The notes under the pieces were generated by a model. It was not told where the DNA came from and ran no database searches. It saw nothing but the letters and a program-made list of their open reading frames with translations. Shown piece after piece: positions 44,127-54,888 of a stretch of DNA of 64,000 nucleotides; positions within the stretch are counted from its first letter, which is position 1; each line of letters starts with the position of its first letter. The position numbers and the translations under genes were made by a program. Origin of the DNA: Symbiodinium natans (Eukaryota > Sar > Dinophyceae > Suessiales > Symbiodiniaceae); contig CAJNDS010002626.1 in NCBI GenBank assembly GCA_905221605.1, forward strand, positions 274,315-338,314. Direction: 5' to 3'.

Positions 44127-46243
44127 GGCTCAAGGTTTCGGCTCAACCCCGGTGGGGTGCTCAGGTAGAGAGCGTCTTTAGTGCCGTTGTGGCTGGCCCT
44201 GGGGCTTGTAACTAAGGGTAGGTTCCGTTTTGAGGCCCTGGCAAAACTGTGTTTGCTCGTAGGCCGGCTGACCGGCTAAGCTGTCATAGAGCGGCGGCCC
44301 GCCAACTGCTGCCGTCGACGAAGGGCGTGAGTGCACAGTTTTCGGCCTCGCTTCGCTGGAGGGAAGCTTTTCGTCCTCGCGTTGCTGAGGGAACCTTGTG
44401 ACCTACAGTCTGCTCTGGGTCACAGTGTGAGTTGCAGCCTCGCTTTGCTTGAGGGGTGACGCTAGCCTGTTGCTCACCAGAGATTCCTGCTGTCTCTGGG
44501 TGAGCAAAACCCACCGACCCTCATTTGGATTGAGGGCTGTGCTGAAGGTGAGTTTGGGTTCCTCGCTCACTTGTGTGGAAAACGAAGGTGAGACCGAAAC
44601 ACGGGGGAAAACGGCCAGGCACGCTGCAGACAGTGCAGGCCAACGTCGCACTGCAAGCGGCATCCTTGCAGTGGCGACAGGAGTGTCCCGAACAATTGCG
44701 GTGTGATCGAGCCCAAGCTTGCAGGTGTTCGGGGATCTGCAAGCTGAGCACAACAGGATTTTCTTCGCAGGTAGAATCAGGTAGAAAAGATTTGGCCCAA
44801 CCCTGGTGGATCTGCCTGGACACAAATAACCAGAGGCATCAGTGTCGTAAAGCTCATTGACTGGTGCTACTGAGAAACCGTTGCCAAAGAACTTGCAGTA
44901 GGACTGTGGTGCGGCGCAGTGCAAGTTGACGAGCAGCTGTTGGTGGCTGCTCCCCGGAAAACCAATAGTCCAAGAAGCCTCCTTCGGCCTCGCTCCGTGC
45001 TGAGGGTTTGTAAGGGTTGGTATTGGCCGGAAAGGATTCAGATGGAGGTTACCCGATCTTCGCGCTTTTCCCATCTGAAGGCAACCAATGGTAATCAGCC
45101 TGCTGGACATGGCAGGCCTGCTTTTGTTTACATCCACGTCTCCTGCAAGGGCTGGGGTCTGTCCGTGCACACAGACAAGGCGGAACCTTGCAGATGTTTA
45201 GGTCCTCGCGGCACGGCCGCTGGAGGTTGTTTGAAGATGTTGGCTCTCACTATCTGGTGAGTGGTTTGAATGGGCACTTGCTGGGGCAAGGCGGCTCTGG
45301 CGTCTGAGGATGGTACATGTGCTGGCTGCTGAGTACGGGCCACCGAAAGAGACCTGTGGTAAGACAAGCGATGAAAGGAGCCGAACTCCTAAACTCTAGG
45401 ACAGGCTAGCTCACGCGGACGCCACGCAGAGTATGTGTCACTATCTTCAGATGTTGGAGCCAAATTGCCTAGCCGTGTGACGTGAGATGTGGTGTTTGGA
45501 TTCGGCCTCAAGCACTGGAAGGCCTACAACAACAAATCCGAATGAAAACTGTGGTCCTAAGACACGCGGAGCAGCTGCTTATACGTGGCACCGCGGGGGT
45601 CACATAGAGATAGAGGGCTTGCCAGCAAGGGAACTCTGTCTAGAGAGAGCCCTGGCTCAGTGAGGAGCTGAGGGCCTGGCTGCGCAGATGCAGCGGAATG
45701 GTTGTTCGGCCTCGCCTCCGCTGAGGGAACAACAGTCAATGCTTCTCTGCAGTATCGGTCCGGGTTAGTAAGAGCGAGAACGCCGGGACCTCGAGCTGCA
45801 GTTTTACCATGAAGCAACCGCGTGAGATGCATTATTGGTCAACTGGTGAGTAAGAGCGAGAAAGCCAGGGTGACGCTACTTTGGGGGAGGCTGCAAGGCA
45901 CGGTTAGTAAGTGCGAGAAAGCCGGAGCTGCGGACGAACCTGGAGTAGCAGTCTTTCATACCTCACGTGTTTCACTTTGCGGCCTCGCATGCGCTGAGGA
46001 AATATGCCTCGAACAGAACATCCAGTGCTGAGTGAGGATTGCCAAACTTACGGAGGCTGATGCCACAACAAGTGCCTCAACAGCAATGCATGCGGAGGGC
46101 AAAGTTCGGCCTCGCGAGTGCTGAGGGTTGCAGCTGAGAGAGGGCCTAGCTGAGAACGCAACACCTCAAGCGAGGTAATTTTTAGTTTAGTTTCACCTTG
46201 ACCAACGGCCCCTTCGGGTGGCTACGCCTCGCAGCGTGCAGAA
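44127..46243 (+). mobile_element. LINE-b: short LINE-derived unit without ORFs (2.1 kb)
   Basis: It starts GGCTCAAG and shares the first 60 or so bases with LINE-a, then diverges, and ends with the same tail hairpin (46207-46223). The interior has no RT. It holds hairpins (for example 44343, 44372, 44985-45006, 45707-45727, 45980-46000, 46107-46127) and three copies of a phrase like gtaagagcgagaaagccgg (about 45766, 45846, 45905). It looks like a non-autonomous relative moved by the LINE machinery. Confidence 0.72.
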
Positions 46244-46257
46244 GAAAGTTCCTGTCT
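46244..46257. repeat. LINE target duplication, copy 3 of 4
   Basis: GAAAGTTCCTGTCT between LINE-b and LINE-c. Confidence 0.88.
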
Positions 46258-46762
46258 GGCTCAAGTCTCGGCTCAACCCCGGTGGGGTGCGCAGGTAGTG
46301 AGCGGATCGGTGGCCTGGAGGCTGTACCTAAGGGTGGGCTCCAACAGGACTCAAACCGAAACCACTGTGTTTGCTCGGTAGCTCTGCCAGCCACATAGCT
46401 GCCTGTGTACGGCCTCGCCGAGTGCTGAGGGAACTTTCGACCTCGCTGCTGAGGGTGTTGTCGGCCTCGCCTGAGCTGAGGATTGTGGAAAGTCTTCGGC
46501 CTCGCTCCGGAGGGACAACATAGTTCGGCCTCACTACGGTTGAGGGAAACACCTCCTGGAACTGAGGTGCAAGAAGATAGCAGACCTGTGCGAGCGAATC
46601 GGGTTCCGAGGCCTTAACTTCCTTTGGTGGAACAGGGCCCCGTCTCAACCCCAGAATTCCGCCCGTGGGCTATCGGCGACCAAAGTGGCCGTCCACTGTG
46701 CCCTGGACAGTGTGCCACACGCCAAAGAGACTTGCTGCAAGGCAGACGGAGAGCGACGGACC

Positions 46763-47155
46763 ATGCCGGCAATTGCATGCTGTGTATTTGCATGGTCACA
46801 CCAGGGGCGTAGTGAAGGACTCTTCCTGGAACTGTCGCAGTCATATCGTATCCACTTTGTCCGTCGCACCAGGAGAGGCAACATAGCCTGGGGCAGCTGT
46901 GGGAATTGGAATGTCCAAAGAAGCCTGAATGCAGCTAACCTCCACTTGCAGCTCCGGAACTTCCGATGCTGTGAAGATGCGAGACTTTGGAACATCGATT
47001 TCTATGTCGATCCCACAGACCCATCCCTGATGATTGATGGCAGCGGACGTGTAATCAGATACCTGGGAAGGCTGGTGATAATGGTGTATGGCCCTGATGT
47101 GTCGAGAAGGATGCTGGCCTTGTCGGAAGATGATGAGGAATGGATGCTCCTTTGA
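46763..47155 (+). CDS. Possible ORF in LINE-c, unknown
   Basis: 130 codons from ATG; the frame is open upstream to about 46685. The sequence looks protein-like (NIDFYVDPTDPSLMIDGSG; YLGRLVIMVYGPDV; acidic end) and is unrelated to LINE-a ORF1-3. It may be cargo carried by a non-autonomous LINE, or chance. Confidence 0.3.
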   Translation: MPAIACCVFAWSHQGRSEGLFLELSQSYRIHFVRRTRRGNIAWGSCGNWNVQRSLNAANLHLQLRNFRCCEDARLWNIDFYVDPTDPSLMIDGSGRVIRYLGRLVIMVYGPDVSRRMLALSEDDEEWMLL

Positions 47156-49133
47156 GGTGATGGAATGTCGCCGGCCAGTAACCAGGCAAGTGGAAGTGGA
47201 TTGAATTGCGAGCACAGCCTCGCCACTAAGGGCCATGTGAGGGCAAACCCGAATGCAGGCTTAGCTTGCCGGAATGAGGGTGATCAACATACCCTCGCAG
47301 AACAATGCTTTCAGAACCCGTGAAACCAGCGGAGATGCCATGTGAGGCTATGCAAGGGCAGTTTCGGCCTCGCTATGCTGGAGCAAAGGTTCGGCCTCGC
47401 CGGGCTCAGGGAATGGATGGTTCGGCCTCGCCACGGCTGAGGGAACAACAGAAGGGTTGCGAAAACGCCTCGCTGATGAAGAACGGTGCATGAAGTTCCG
47501 GCCTCGCTTCAGCTGAGGGAAGAATGATGACAAGCAGTTCCTGGAAAAGATGCCGCATGGGCACAAGAGGGACTGATAATTGCGAGCATGACATGGAATG
47601 GGCAGACCGGGCACTGGAATGAATGGTCTGCCGGAATTGAGTCCTGGAGACTCTGGAAGCACTGCATGCAGCTTGGACGGCTGATGCTACTGGGTGCAAA
47701 GCGGTCAAGAGCTTGAAGCATAGACTCCGCGGTGCCGGTGTGTCGGAGCAATTGATAGAAGACAACCGCAGCCCAGCAGTGCTCAATCACACAAAGCAAT
47801 CATTCGGCCTCGACTTAGGTCTGAGGGAATGTGAGATATGGAAAGAGCAAACTCCAGAATATGGATAAAGGAAACTGGCCAGGCATGGAGGCCAGCAAAG
47901 AGCAGGTACCAGCATTGCACTGGAGAAGCCTCGAGTCCCAATGGCAGTGAACTTTGTGGTGAGGAATACGTCGACTGGTGAGTAAGTGCGAGAAAGCCAG
48001 GGCGATTCTGGGGAGAACAGCAAGGCACGGTTAGTAAGTGCGAGAACACCGGAGCTGCTGAGAACCCTGGATTAGCCGGGACGTACTCCGTGAAGGATTC
48101 GTTGTCACTGCTTTCAGAAATGCCCACAAGGACCAAGCATGCAGCTAACCCGTGGTTGCAGAGTGGGCCTCACTTCGGTTGAGGGTAATCGACTCCCAAG
48201 TGAGAGTATGGAGTTTTGGTGGCAAACAAGAGAGCCAGCCGACTGTCTTTGGCACAATGGCTACGGCTGGATTGGAGAATGTCAAGTCTCACAATGGATA
48301 GCGGCCTCGTACATAATATCCTCACAGGCAGGGTGGGTTTGACCTGGTAGTCGGCACCTTGCCCGGCCCCCTGTCAGGCGCCTGTACCGGCCACCTGTTG
48401 AAGGTGTGTGGCGTGGGGTCACCGGTGCGTAGCGGCGATTTCGGTCGCTTAGCGTCCTCCAGCCTAAAAAGGGGTATGTTTGGGCAGGTACTTCACCTGT
48501 TCCTCCTGCTTGGCTCGTGTTGGAGATGTGTGAATCGAGGGCATGGATCCGTCAAGGTGAGATGACGAGAAAGTGCAGAATTGGGCCTCAATCGGAACGG
48601 TCTATGTATGGGGATTGACCACCCCGCCGGTAGAGGGATAGCGGCCTCTGAGAATCGGAGGGCATGGATCACCTCCCGGCAAAAGCCACAGGAAGTATGC
48701 CCTGTGCATCAAGAGGCAGCCACCGTAACCAGAGTCCATGAAGCCTTGGGCCATGACCTGGTTTGAAGACATGTCCGGCCTCACTACGGTTGAGGGGTGT
48801 GGATGGAAGCACTCAGGACATGCAATGAGACTCGTAGAACGAGCATCTGGGTCTACAGGAATGACCTCCATTCGGTTGAGGGATAGCGGCCTCCACGAAC
48901 GAGGGCATGGATCACCTCCCGAATAGACAACACAGAGAATGTGCAAGCATACAGGCAATTTGCCTTGGCCAAAGTCTTCAAGCCAATGGCAACGACTTGG
49001 TCAAAACGACATTCCGGCCTCACTTCGGTTGAGGGTAGCGGTACGTCAAAACCGAGGACAAGGAATGAGAGGGGGAACTTACCGGCAGTTTCACCCCACA
49101 GTTTTAGTAAGCTTTTGTTTCACTTGAACCCAC

Positions 49134-49150
49134 AGCCCCTTCGGGTGGCT
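49134..49150 (+). other. LINE-c tail hairpin
   Basis: AGCC-CC-TTCG-GG-T-GGCT: a 4-bp stem, a bulged T on the 3' side, a 2-bp inner stem and a TTCG loop. This is the same topology as the dispersed CCTC/GAGG hairpins. Confidence 0.75.
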
Positions 49151-49170
49151 ACGCCTCGCAGCGTGCAGAC

Positions 49171-49184
49171 GAAAGTTCCTGTCT
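49171..49184. repeat. LINE target duplication, copy 4 of 4
   Basis: GAAAGTTCCTGTCT, at the return to copia-2 3' LTR sequence (aaggacatg). Confidence 0.88.
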
Positions 49185-49566
49185 AAGGACATGTTAACTT
49201 TGTTGTCCTGCATGCTGGCTCAGAGTTGTGTGTGTGTAGTTGTAGGAACTCCGTAGTTGTGCCTTGGAGGCTCGACGGGAGTGCTGCTTTAAGTGGGAAA
49301 GCCTTTTGAAGTGCTTGAGTTGTAGGGATGTGTGTCTGGAAGCTGTAGAAGTGACTGTGCACGTTTTTGCTTGCTTTAGGTGTAGTTGGGTAGGTCCCGA
49401 GAACTCCCACTGACGTTTGAGTTTGTTTTGTGGCTGTGGAGAACACGTGGCAGAGCAGAGTTTTCACCTGTGTGTAAAGAGTTTCACTGACGAAGCCTCC
49501 GGCTTATGACTTTGGCTCAAGTCGTGAGAAAAAGAGGGTTCAGCGCGCTGCTGCTGTGTTTTCACA
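49185..49566 (+). repeat. copia-2 3' LTR, remainder
   Basis: It matches 5801-6181 with four substitutions and a 2-bp indel, and ends TTTTCACA followed by CAAAC. It holds the spliced-leader-like string at 49511-49521. Confidence 0.93.
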
Positions 49567-49571
49567 CAAAC
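49567..49571. repeat. copia-2 target site duplication, right copy (CAAAC)
   Basis: Matches 5774-5778. Confidence 0.85.
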
Positions 49572-49821
49572 GGCACTGTCAGAGGCTTTCAAAAACGCTT
49601 GTTTCAAGCAATTTCAAATCGCGGACTTGGGAGGTCAAGAGGAGCTTTTCACGGAGAAGACGCGCTTCCTGACCATGTTCAAAGCACTTCTAAACGATGG
49701 AGCGTTGGAAGATTTGCCGGATTCCTTGGCCATTGTTTCAAGCTGCTTTTTTCATCATCTTCAAAGATGTTTGAAAGCCACTGGAACGCACCTCTTTTTG
49801 CTTTTCAGCAACCGAATCTGA
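49572..49821 (+). other. Possible fragment of an older coding sequence interrupted by copia-2
   Basis: Frame 1 reads through 49572-49821 with a protein-like composition (EELFTEKTRFLTMFKALL; DLPDSLAIVSSC) and stays open leftward across the empty copia-2 site. No family recognised, and chance is possible. Confidence 0.2.
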
Positions 49822-49984
49822 GCATCGAGGTCGTGCCAGGAAAGGGGGCCTGGGGGTCCTAGTTTAGGGGGTCCATTTGGCCCGCAAAATTAACTACACC
49901 CCTCCAGCCCCCCACAGAATGACAAAAGAAGAAAGAGAAGAAGCAGAAAGTCTTAGCAGCCAGTTGGTGTTGGAAGCTAAGAAG

Positions 49985-50760
49985 AGTTCTCCCTGGTCAG
50001 CGTGACGCATCGAGTCTGTGGTCAGACTATTGCGACAAACGACTGGTGAAGCAGCAAAATGCATTGTGCATGTTGATGATCTTCAGATGGCAGGAAAGCA
50101 AAAAAGACTGTTGAGCCGATTCTCAGAAGTCTCGAGAAGAAAGTCAAACTTCAGATCGAAGGTCCGTGTTTGACGGAAGAAGAGTACAGCAGAGGATATT
50201 CAGAAGTGTCAGATTCCTCAAGAGAAGTATTCCTCGAGGAACCACGAGCGTTTGTTCCGATGGAAAGTATTTTAAGAAACTGATGGAGATCCTCAATGTG
50301 CAGAAGAGGAAGAGCAAGAATAGCCCTTCCAGCATCTCAAGAACCAGATTTTTTCCAGAACTCCAGAAGAAGAAGAAGCAACGAAGTACAGGTTAGCAGT
50401 TGGCATTTTACTCCATGAATTTGTCGACGAAGAGGCAGCCGCGCAGAAGAAGGAGCTCGAGCGCCTTGCGCGACCTCGAACGGCTGACTACAGCATCACC
50501 TACAAGAAGACAGAAAAAGAAACGTTAGCTTTAAGCAGACCAAGAAACTTAAGAACTACAACCCCAAGAACAGCAGCAATAAGAAGAAAGCAGAACAAGA
50601 AGAAGAGCACCTTCTGGAATTTTTCAGCGACAGCGATTGGGCTGGTGACAAGACAGAAAGTGAGTTGCGCAACGTTCTTTCTCAACGGAAGGAATTTTTA
50701 TTCCCACTCACGTTCCCAAAGAAGCATCATGGTGCGAAGCACTCTCCGTGGCAATTTTTT
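49985..50760 (+). pseudogene. Decayed copia RT/RNase H (copia-4 relic, first part)
   Basis: In shifting frames one can read IVHVDDLQMAG (about 50063), the copia RT catalytic motif. It is followed by KVKLQIEGP in another frame and, near 50620, FSDSDWAGDKT, the start of copia RNase H, followed in a further frame by FFLNGRNFYSHSRSQ. At least three frameshifts mark it as dead. Confidence 0.6.
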
Positions 50761-51056
50761 CAAATTTTCAAAAATGCAAGTTTCAGCACTTTTCAAGGTT
50801 TTTGGAGTTTAATTTTTATTGTTTGCAGGCATCGCTGGGTTGTTCAGCTCTCTGCAGTGGTCTTAGCCGGATTTACCCAGACGGAGTTTCTGAAAGCTGC
50901 ATATTTTCATAAATTTGGATTTTTGTTTTTGAAAACCATGAAAAAATGTTTTTTTTCTTTCGTTAAAAACTTTTTTGTTTGCTCCCATTTTACCTGGCAA
51001 GATAGCATGTAGGAATTCCAAAATGATTTGTTTTTAAACCAACCATTCCACAGAAT

Positions 51057-52490
51057 GCATTCTAGATTTTTTGGACGCCGCGTTTCTCACAATGTTTTTT
51101 GAAAATTTTCAAAATTTTAAATTTTGATCCAAACCAAGCCGGTTGGCTTAGTTGCAAAAAGTTAGTAAGGCTCATTTTTTTTTCAGATCATTTCGTTAAC
51201 AATGTTTCTCAAACAAGGAAAATTTAAAAAAAAACATCAATTGATGTTTTTAGAATTGTGCTTAAGCGATTTGAACCAAGGCATTGCAAAATCAGTATTC
51301 ACACTGCAGACTTTGAAATGCTTAAAAACAAGTTTCAAATGTTTTTTCATTTTTTGGAAATTTTGAAAACAATCTGCTTTGACCAAGGCAACTTTGAAAC
51401 CAGTGTTTTTCTGGTTTAAATGTTTTTCATGTTTGAAATTTCAAAAATAATTTGCTTTTCCAATTTGCTCAAGTTTGGTGTTGCCTTGCATGTGCAAGCC
51501 AGACAGCTGAAAAACACAGCCAAAGTTTTTTTAAGGTTATGTTTCTTTGCTGGCAGCTTTGTTCAGCCTTTTCTGCAAACAGTAAAAAATGCACGTCAAG
51601 TCAAGCAGCAGAAAAAAAAATGGGCCAAGTTTGAAGTCTTGGCTTTGACACGAACAGGGGAAACCGGTAGATGGGCAACAACCGCAATTGCAGACCGCGA
51701 CGGCGATGCGTGGGTGGTGGTGGCGGGCCGTGGACATGAGTCATAACTCAATAACTCATGACTCATGACTATGACATAACTCATAACTCATGACTTCCAT
51801 GTCTTTGCACTTTCGTTTCATATTGGTTTGATGGTAGGTGCGCCGTCTCATCTCTCTTTAAATCTCATTGCTCTAGCTTACTGGGGCGCTGTTGCGTCGA
51901 AGAAGCAGTGGAGGAAAAAAAATGACTCATGACTTCCACAAAATACATTCTGTTTTTTTTGAACGCCGCGTTTTTTCTAATGTTTTTTAAGATTTTCAAT
52001 ATGTTAAATTTTGATCCAAAGCAAGCCGGTTGGCTCAGTTTCAAAAAGTTAGTATGGATCATCTTGTTCATTTCGTTGACAATGTTTCTCAAACAAGGAA
52101 AAATTAAACAAAAATCAATTAACGGTTTTTTTTGATTTTGTTTTTCAGGCAAGTTTGTTCAGAGCGATTCTGTTTCTAAACAAGGCATTCCAAAATTTTT
52201 ATTCATATTGCAGACTTTGATGCTTCGAAACCAGTTTTTTCTGTGTTTTAAACGTTTTTTCATGTTTGAAATTTTACAAACAATTTTCTTTAAAAAACGT
52301 AGCAAAAGAGCATCTCCAATTTGCATCTCAAGTATGGTGTGGCCTGCATGTGTCAAGCCAGGACAGCTGAAAAACACAGACCAAGTTCTTTGAAGTCCTG
52401 TTTCATTGCTGGTGGTTTTGTTTCAGCCTTTTCTGCAAACAGGAAAAAATGCACGTCAAGCCAAACAGCAGAAAAGAAAGATGGGCTGAG
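51057..52490 (+). repeat. Two diverged copies of an AT-rich sequence of about 550 bp
   Basis: 51057-51620 and 51943-52490 share ordered phrases (gacgccgcgttt; caagccggttggct; caatgtttctcaaacaagg; cttttctgcaaaca) with many differences. Confidence 0.75.
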
Positions 52491-52924
52491 TTTGAAGTCT
52501 TGGCTGGATTCGACGCGAACAAAGCTGAAAGGAAACCAAGGCAGTTTTTCATTGTTCATGACCCGTGTTTGTGGCCGATGGGTTGCGGCGGCCGCAATGA
52601 CTCACGTGACTGCCGTGACTGTGGCTGTGACTGTGACTGATTCATGGTTCCTGATTCATGATGATCTCATGACTCATGACTCATGACTCGTGGCTCATCA
52701 TGATCTCATGTCATGAGTCATGACTGAATGAATGATTGATGACTGATGATTGATGATTCATACTTCACAATGCATAATGATTCATGATGCGATGCGATGA
52801 TGCGATTATGATTGATGCCAATGCCAGGCAATGCGGCGGCAATGCCAGGCCAGGACCGCGTGCCAGCACCAGGACCGCCGGGAAGCCGGACTGCCAAGAT
52901 GCCAGGGCTCAGGACTCAGGACCT

Positions 52925-52950
52925 GGCAGGATGATGATGACGACGATGAT

Positions 52951-52987
<37 letters not shown>

Positions 52988-53030
52988 ACAATGACACGAT
53001 GTGATGATATATGATATGCTATGATCTGAT

Positions 53031-53081
<51 letters not shown>

Positions 53082-53090
53082 CTGCTGATG
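52925..53090 (+). repeat. GAT/ATG microsatellites
   Basis: (GAT)n runs at about 52929-52986 and 53031-53083. Confidence 0.95.
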
Positions 53091-53788
53091 ATCTTCTGCT
53101 GAGGATCTGCTGACGCTGCTGGGCAATATGAGACTCTTGATGAGACTGCCGACAGGTTTGTTAATCTGGCCCTGTGGCCCTAGAACACCATGCCGCGCCC
53201 GAAATTTCCATTTTCTGATCTGTTCGAGTTCGGCTCGAATCGAGGCCCGCCGGCCAGTCGCTTTCGCCGCCTCGCCATGGGTCGGGGCTAATTTCGTCTC
53301 GACGGTGCTCCACGCTAGTGTTTTGGAGCGATCGGGCTATGCGTGCGGGAGCCGGTTCCAAGACACTGTCGAGGCGACCGTCCAGCGAGGTGTGCGGGGG
53401 GTTTAGGATGGCCGCCGGACGGCTACCACGGGACTCTGCTGACAGAGCTCTTTTTCTGGCCCTATGACCTCAAAACATCATGCCGTGCCCCAAGTGTCGG
53501 CTTGGGCACCCTTACCCCTTTCCTTGGCCCCTCCTCTGCGAAGCGCCGGGTTCGTCATTTGCATTCCCTTGGTGGTACCTTGCGCAGTGTTGTTGTCCGG
53601 CCAGTTTTGTGCCAGAGCGGCGACGGCAGAATCGATGCCAGGGGACCCGCCGATTTCACTGACTTAGAGGACGCCACGTGGGGCTGGCACCGTAGGAGGG
53701 AGGTTTTGTTGTTTGTTTTTTGGTTGTTTTATTTGGTTCGTATGTTATTTTTCTTCATCTGAACTTTGTACAAGTTTTTTGGGAGGTA

Positions 53789-54028
53789 CCATTGTTGGGC
53801 CGCATCATAGGACGCCAGAGCTTTCAAGGGGCGTAGCTTCCCAACTCCCAACGGCCTACAGACCTTAGCCTTAACTTTTATCAGCCATTGCTTCCACGTC
53901 CACCCGAGTTTGAAAGGGGTGCGGCTTGGCTTGCCATTGTTGGGCCGCATCATAGGACGCCCGAGCTTTCAAGGGGCGTAGCTTCCCAATTCCCAACGGC
54001 CGACAGACCTTGGCCTTAACTTTTATCT
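53789..54028 (+). repeat. Direct repeat of about 95 bp, two copies
   Basis: ccattgttgggccgcatcat...ccttaacttttatc at 53789-53880 and 53932-54028, with few differences. Confidence 0.88.
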
Positions 54029-54339
54029 CAACCCTAGACCAGAACGCAGAAACTTTCATGGTCCAGGAAGGGTTTAGGGCACGCGAAAACACGAAAGGAG
54101 CAATGGACTGGCTTCGACGTCTGTTTGTCGGTTCAAACAGAGTACCTTTTAGCCTAAAAACCCGACCCTCAAACCTGAAAATAAACCCTGGACACTTAGC
54201 TCCGTGGTAGGTAATGGGGCCATGTAATCCATGTGGCCCCCTGATTTGATGCCAAGCAGAGAGTGCTTCGCACCCCCATTTTGCCGTCAGGCAAAAAACC
54301 CAAGTTGACAGAAGCGAGATTCGGGCTACATTTGGATCC

Positions 54340-54540
54340 GGTTCTTAACCGGGGAGCCCGTGAACCTCAAAGCGTTCACTGACAGCAGTCGTGTAGAGGT
54401 ATTTACAAACCGTCAAGGAGTAGGGCGAATAAAGCACTTGCAGATCAGACTGCTTGCAGTAGTCAAAGAAGGAAGACTGACGGTACACGCAGTTCCACGA
54501 AAGAAAACACTGCGGATATAGGAACAAAGGATTGTCAGCA
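54340..54540 (+). pseudogene. Decayed copia RNase H, second part of the copia-4 relic
   Basis: One frame reads LKAFTDSSRVEVFTNRQ, then GVGRIKHLQIRLL, then GRLTVHAVPRKK. This is the typical C-terminal half of copia RNase H (TDSSAA...GVGRIRHL...). Confidence 0.6.
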
Positions 54541-54657
54541 AAGCTGTGAAGTTTTTACTTCACCGACTACGCAGACCCTCAGGAAGAGCAGGTCAAGAAG
54601 AACAAGAAGAATTATGGTTGAAATTGAGAAAGTTTTCAGAATAAAAAAGGTATTATT

Positions 54658-54885
54658 TTGGGCATTGTCAGTATGGCATGCAGTTCAGAGGCGAAGAAGA
54701 TCAAGAAGAGAGCAGAGAGCACAGTCTCAGTTTTGGGAAGCATGTTTTGCAGTTTAAGAAGTTTTGCAGCGCATGTCATGTTTGTCCTAGTAATCGTCTT
54801 GGTGTTGCTTGCAGGAAGCAAGTCAAAGAAGAGAAGAGCGGTCTTGAAGGCATTCTTAAATCAAAACGAATTCTTTCTGAACTGA
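54658..54885 (+). other. Possible small membrane ORF 3' of the copia-4 relic
   Basis: 75 codons from ATG with one clear hydrophobic span (HVMFVLVIVLVLLAG) between basic segments. Its position after RNase H matches the membrane ORFs after copia-1 and copia-3. The sequence is otherwise different, so this is weak support. Confidence 0.3.
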
Positions 54886-54888
54886 ATC

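Larger units (their letters stand above)
46258..49170 (+). mobile_element. LINE-c: short LINE-derived unit (2.9 kb)
   Basis: Its first 250 or so bases closely follow the LINE-a 5' UTR (gctgtacctaagggtgggctccaacagg). It ends in the tail hairpin at 49134-49150. It has no RT or endonuclease. It holds a possible 130-codon ORF (46763-47155), many hairpins (46410-46546, 47364-47519, 47805-47827, 48165-48185, 48776-48797, 49015-49035), the gtaagtgcgagaaagcc phrase at about 47980 and 48033, and a repeated phrase ggcatggatcacctccc (48661, 48903). Confidence 0.72.
5779..49566 (+). mobile_element. copia-2: Ty1/copia retrotransposon split by nested insertions
   Basis: The 5' LTR is 5779-6181. The 3' LTR is in two pieces (23487-23503 and 49185-49566). 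The LTR ends are TGTGAAA...TTTCACA inverted repeats, CAAAC flanks both sides, and there is a PBS at 6182 and a PPT just before 23487. Removing DIRS-1 (8,664 bp) and the LINE array (23504-49184) leaves about 9.4 kb. The internal order is gag, protease, an extra ORF, integrase, RT, RNase H and a methyltransferase-like domain. The LTRs differ by four substitutions plus a 6-bp and a 2-bp indel over about 400 bp (counted by eye), so the insertion is modestly old. Confidence 0.92.
50761..54335. other. 3.6-kb insertion or intron-like stretch within the copia-4 relic: AT-rich repeats, microsatellites
   Basis: No gene supported. It contains an AT-rich duplication (51057-51620 and 51943-52490), CATGA-type simple repeats (51735-51790, 52640-52750), GAT microsatellites, two related GC-rich stretches starting near 53165 and 53455 (ggccct...catgccg), and a direct repeat near 53789-54028. 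The RNase H reading before it resumes after it. Confidence 0.55.

Noticed and set aside
23655-49035. CRISPR-like array of short repeats
   Set aside because: The repeats are imperfect, unevenly spaced, lie within LINE sequence and coding regions, and fold as covarying hairpins. The genome is eukaryotic.
49171-49566. Solo LTR at 49 kb
   Set aside because: CAAAC after it matches CAAAC before the 5' LTR at 5774, and the missing first 17 bp are at 23487. It is the 3' LTR of copia-2.
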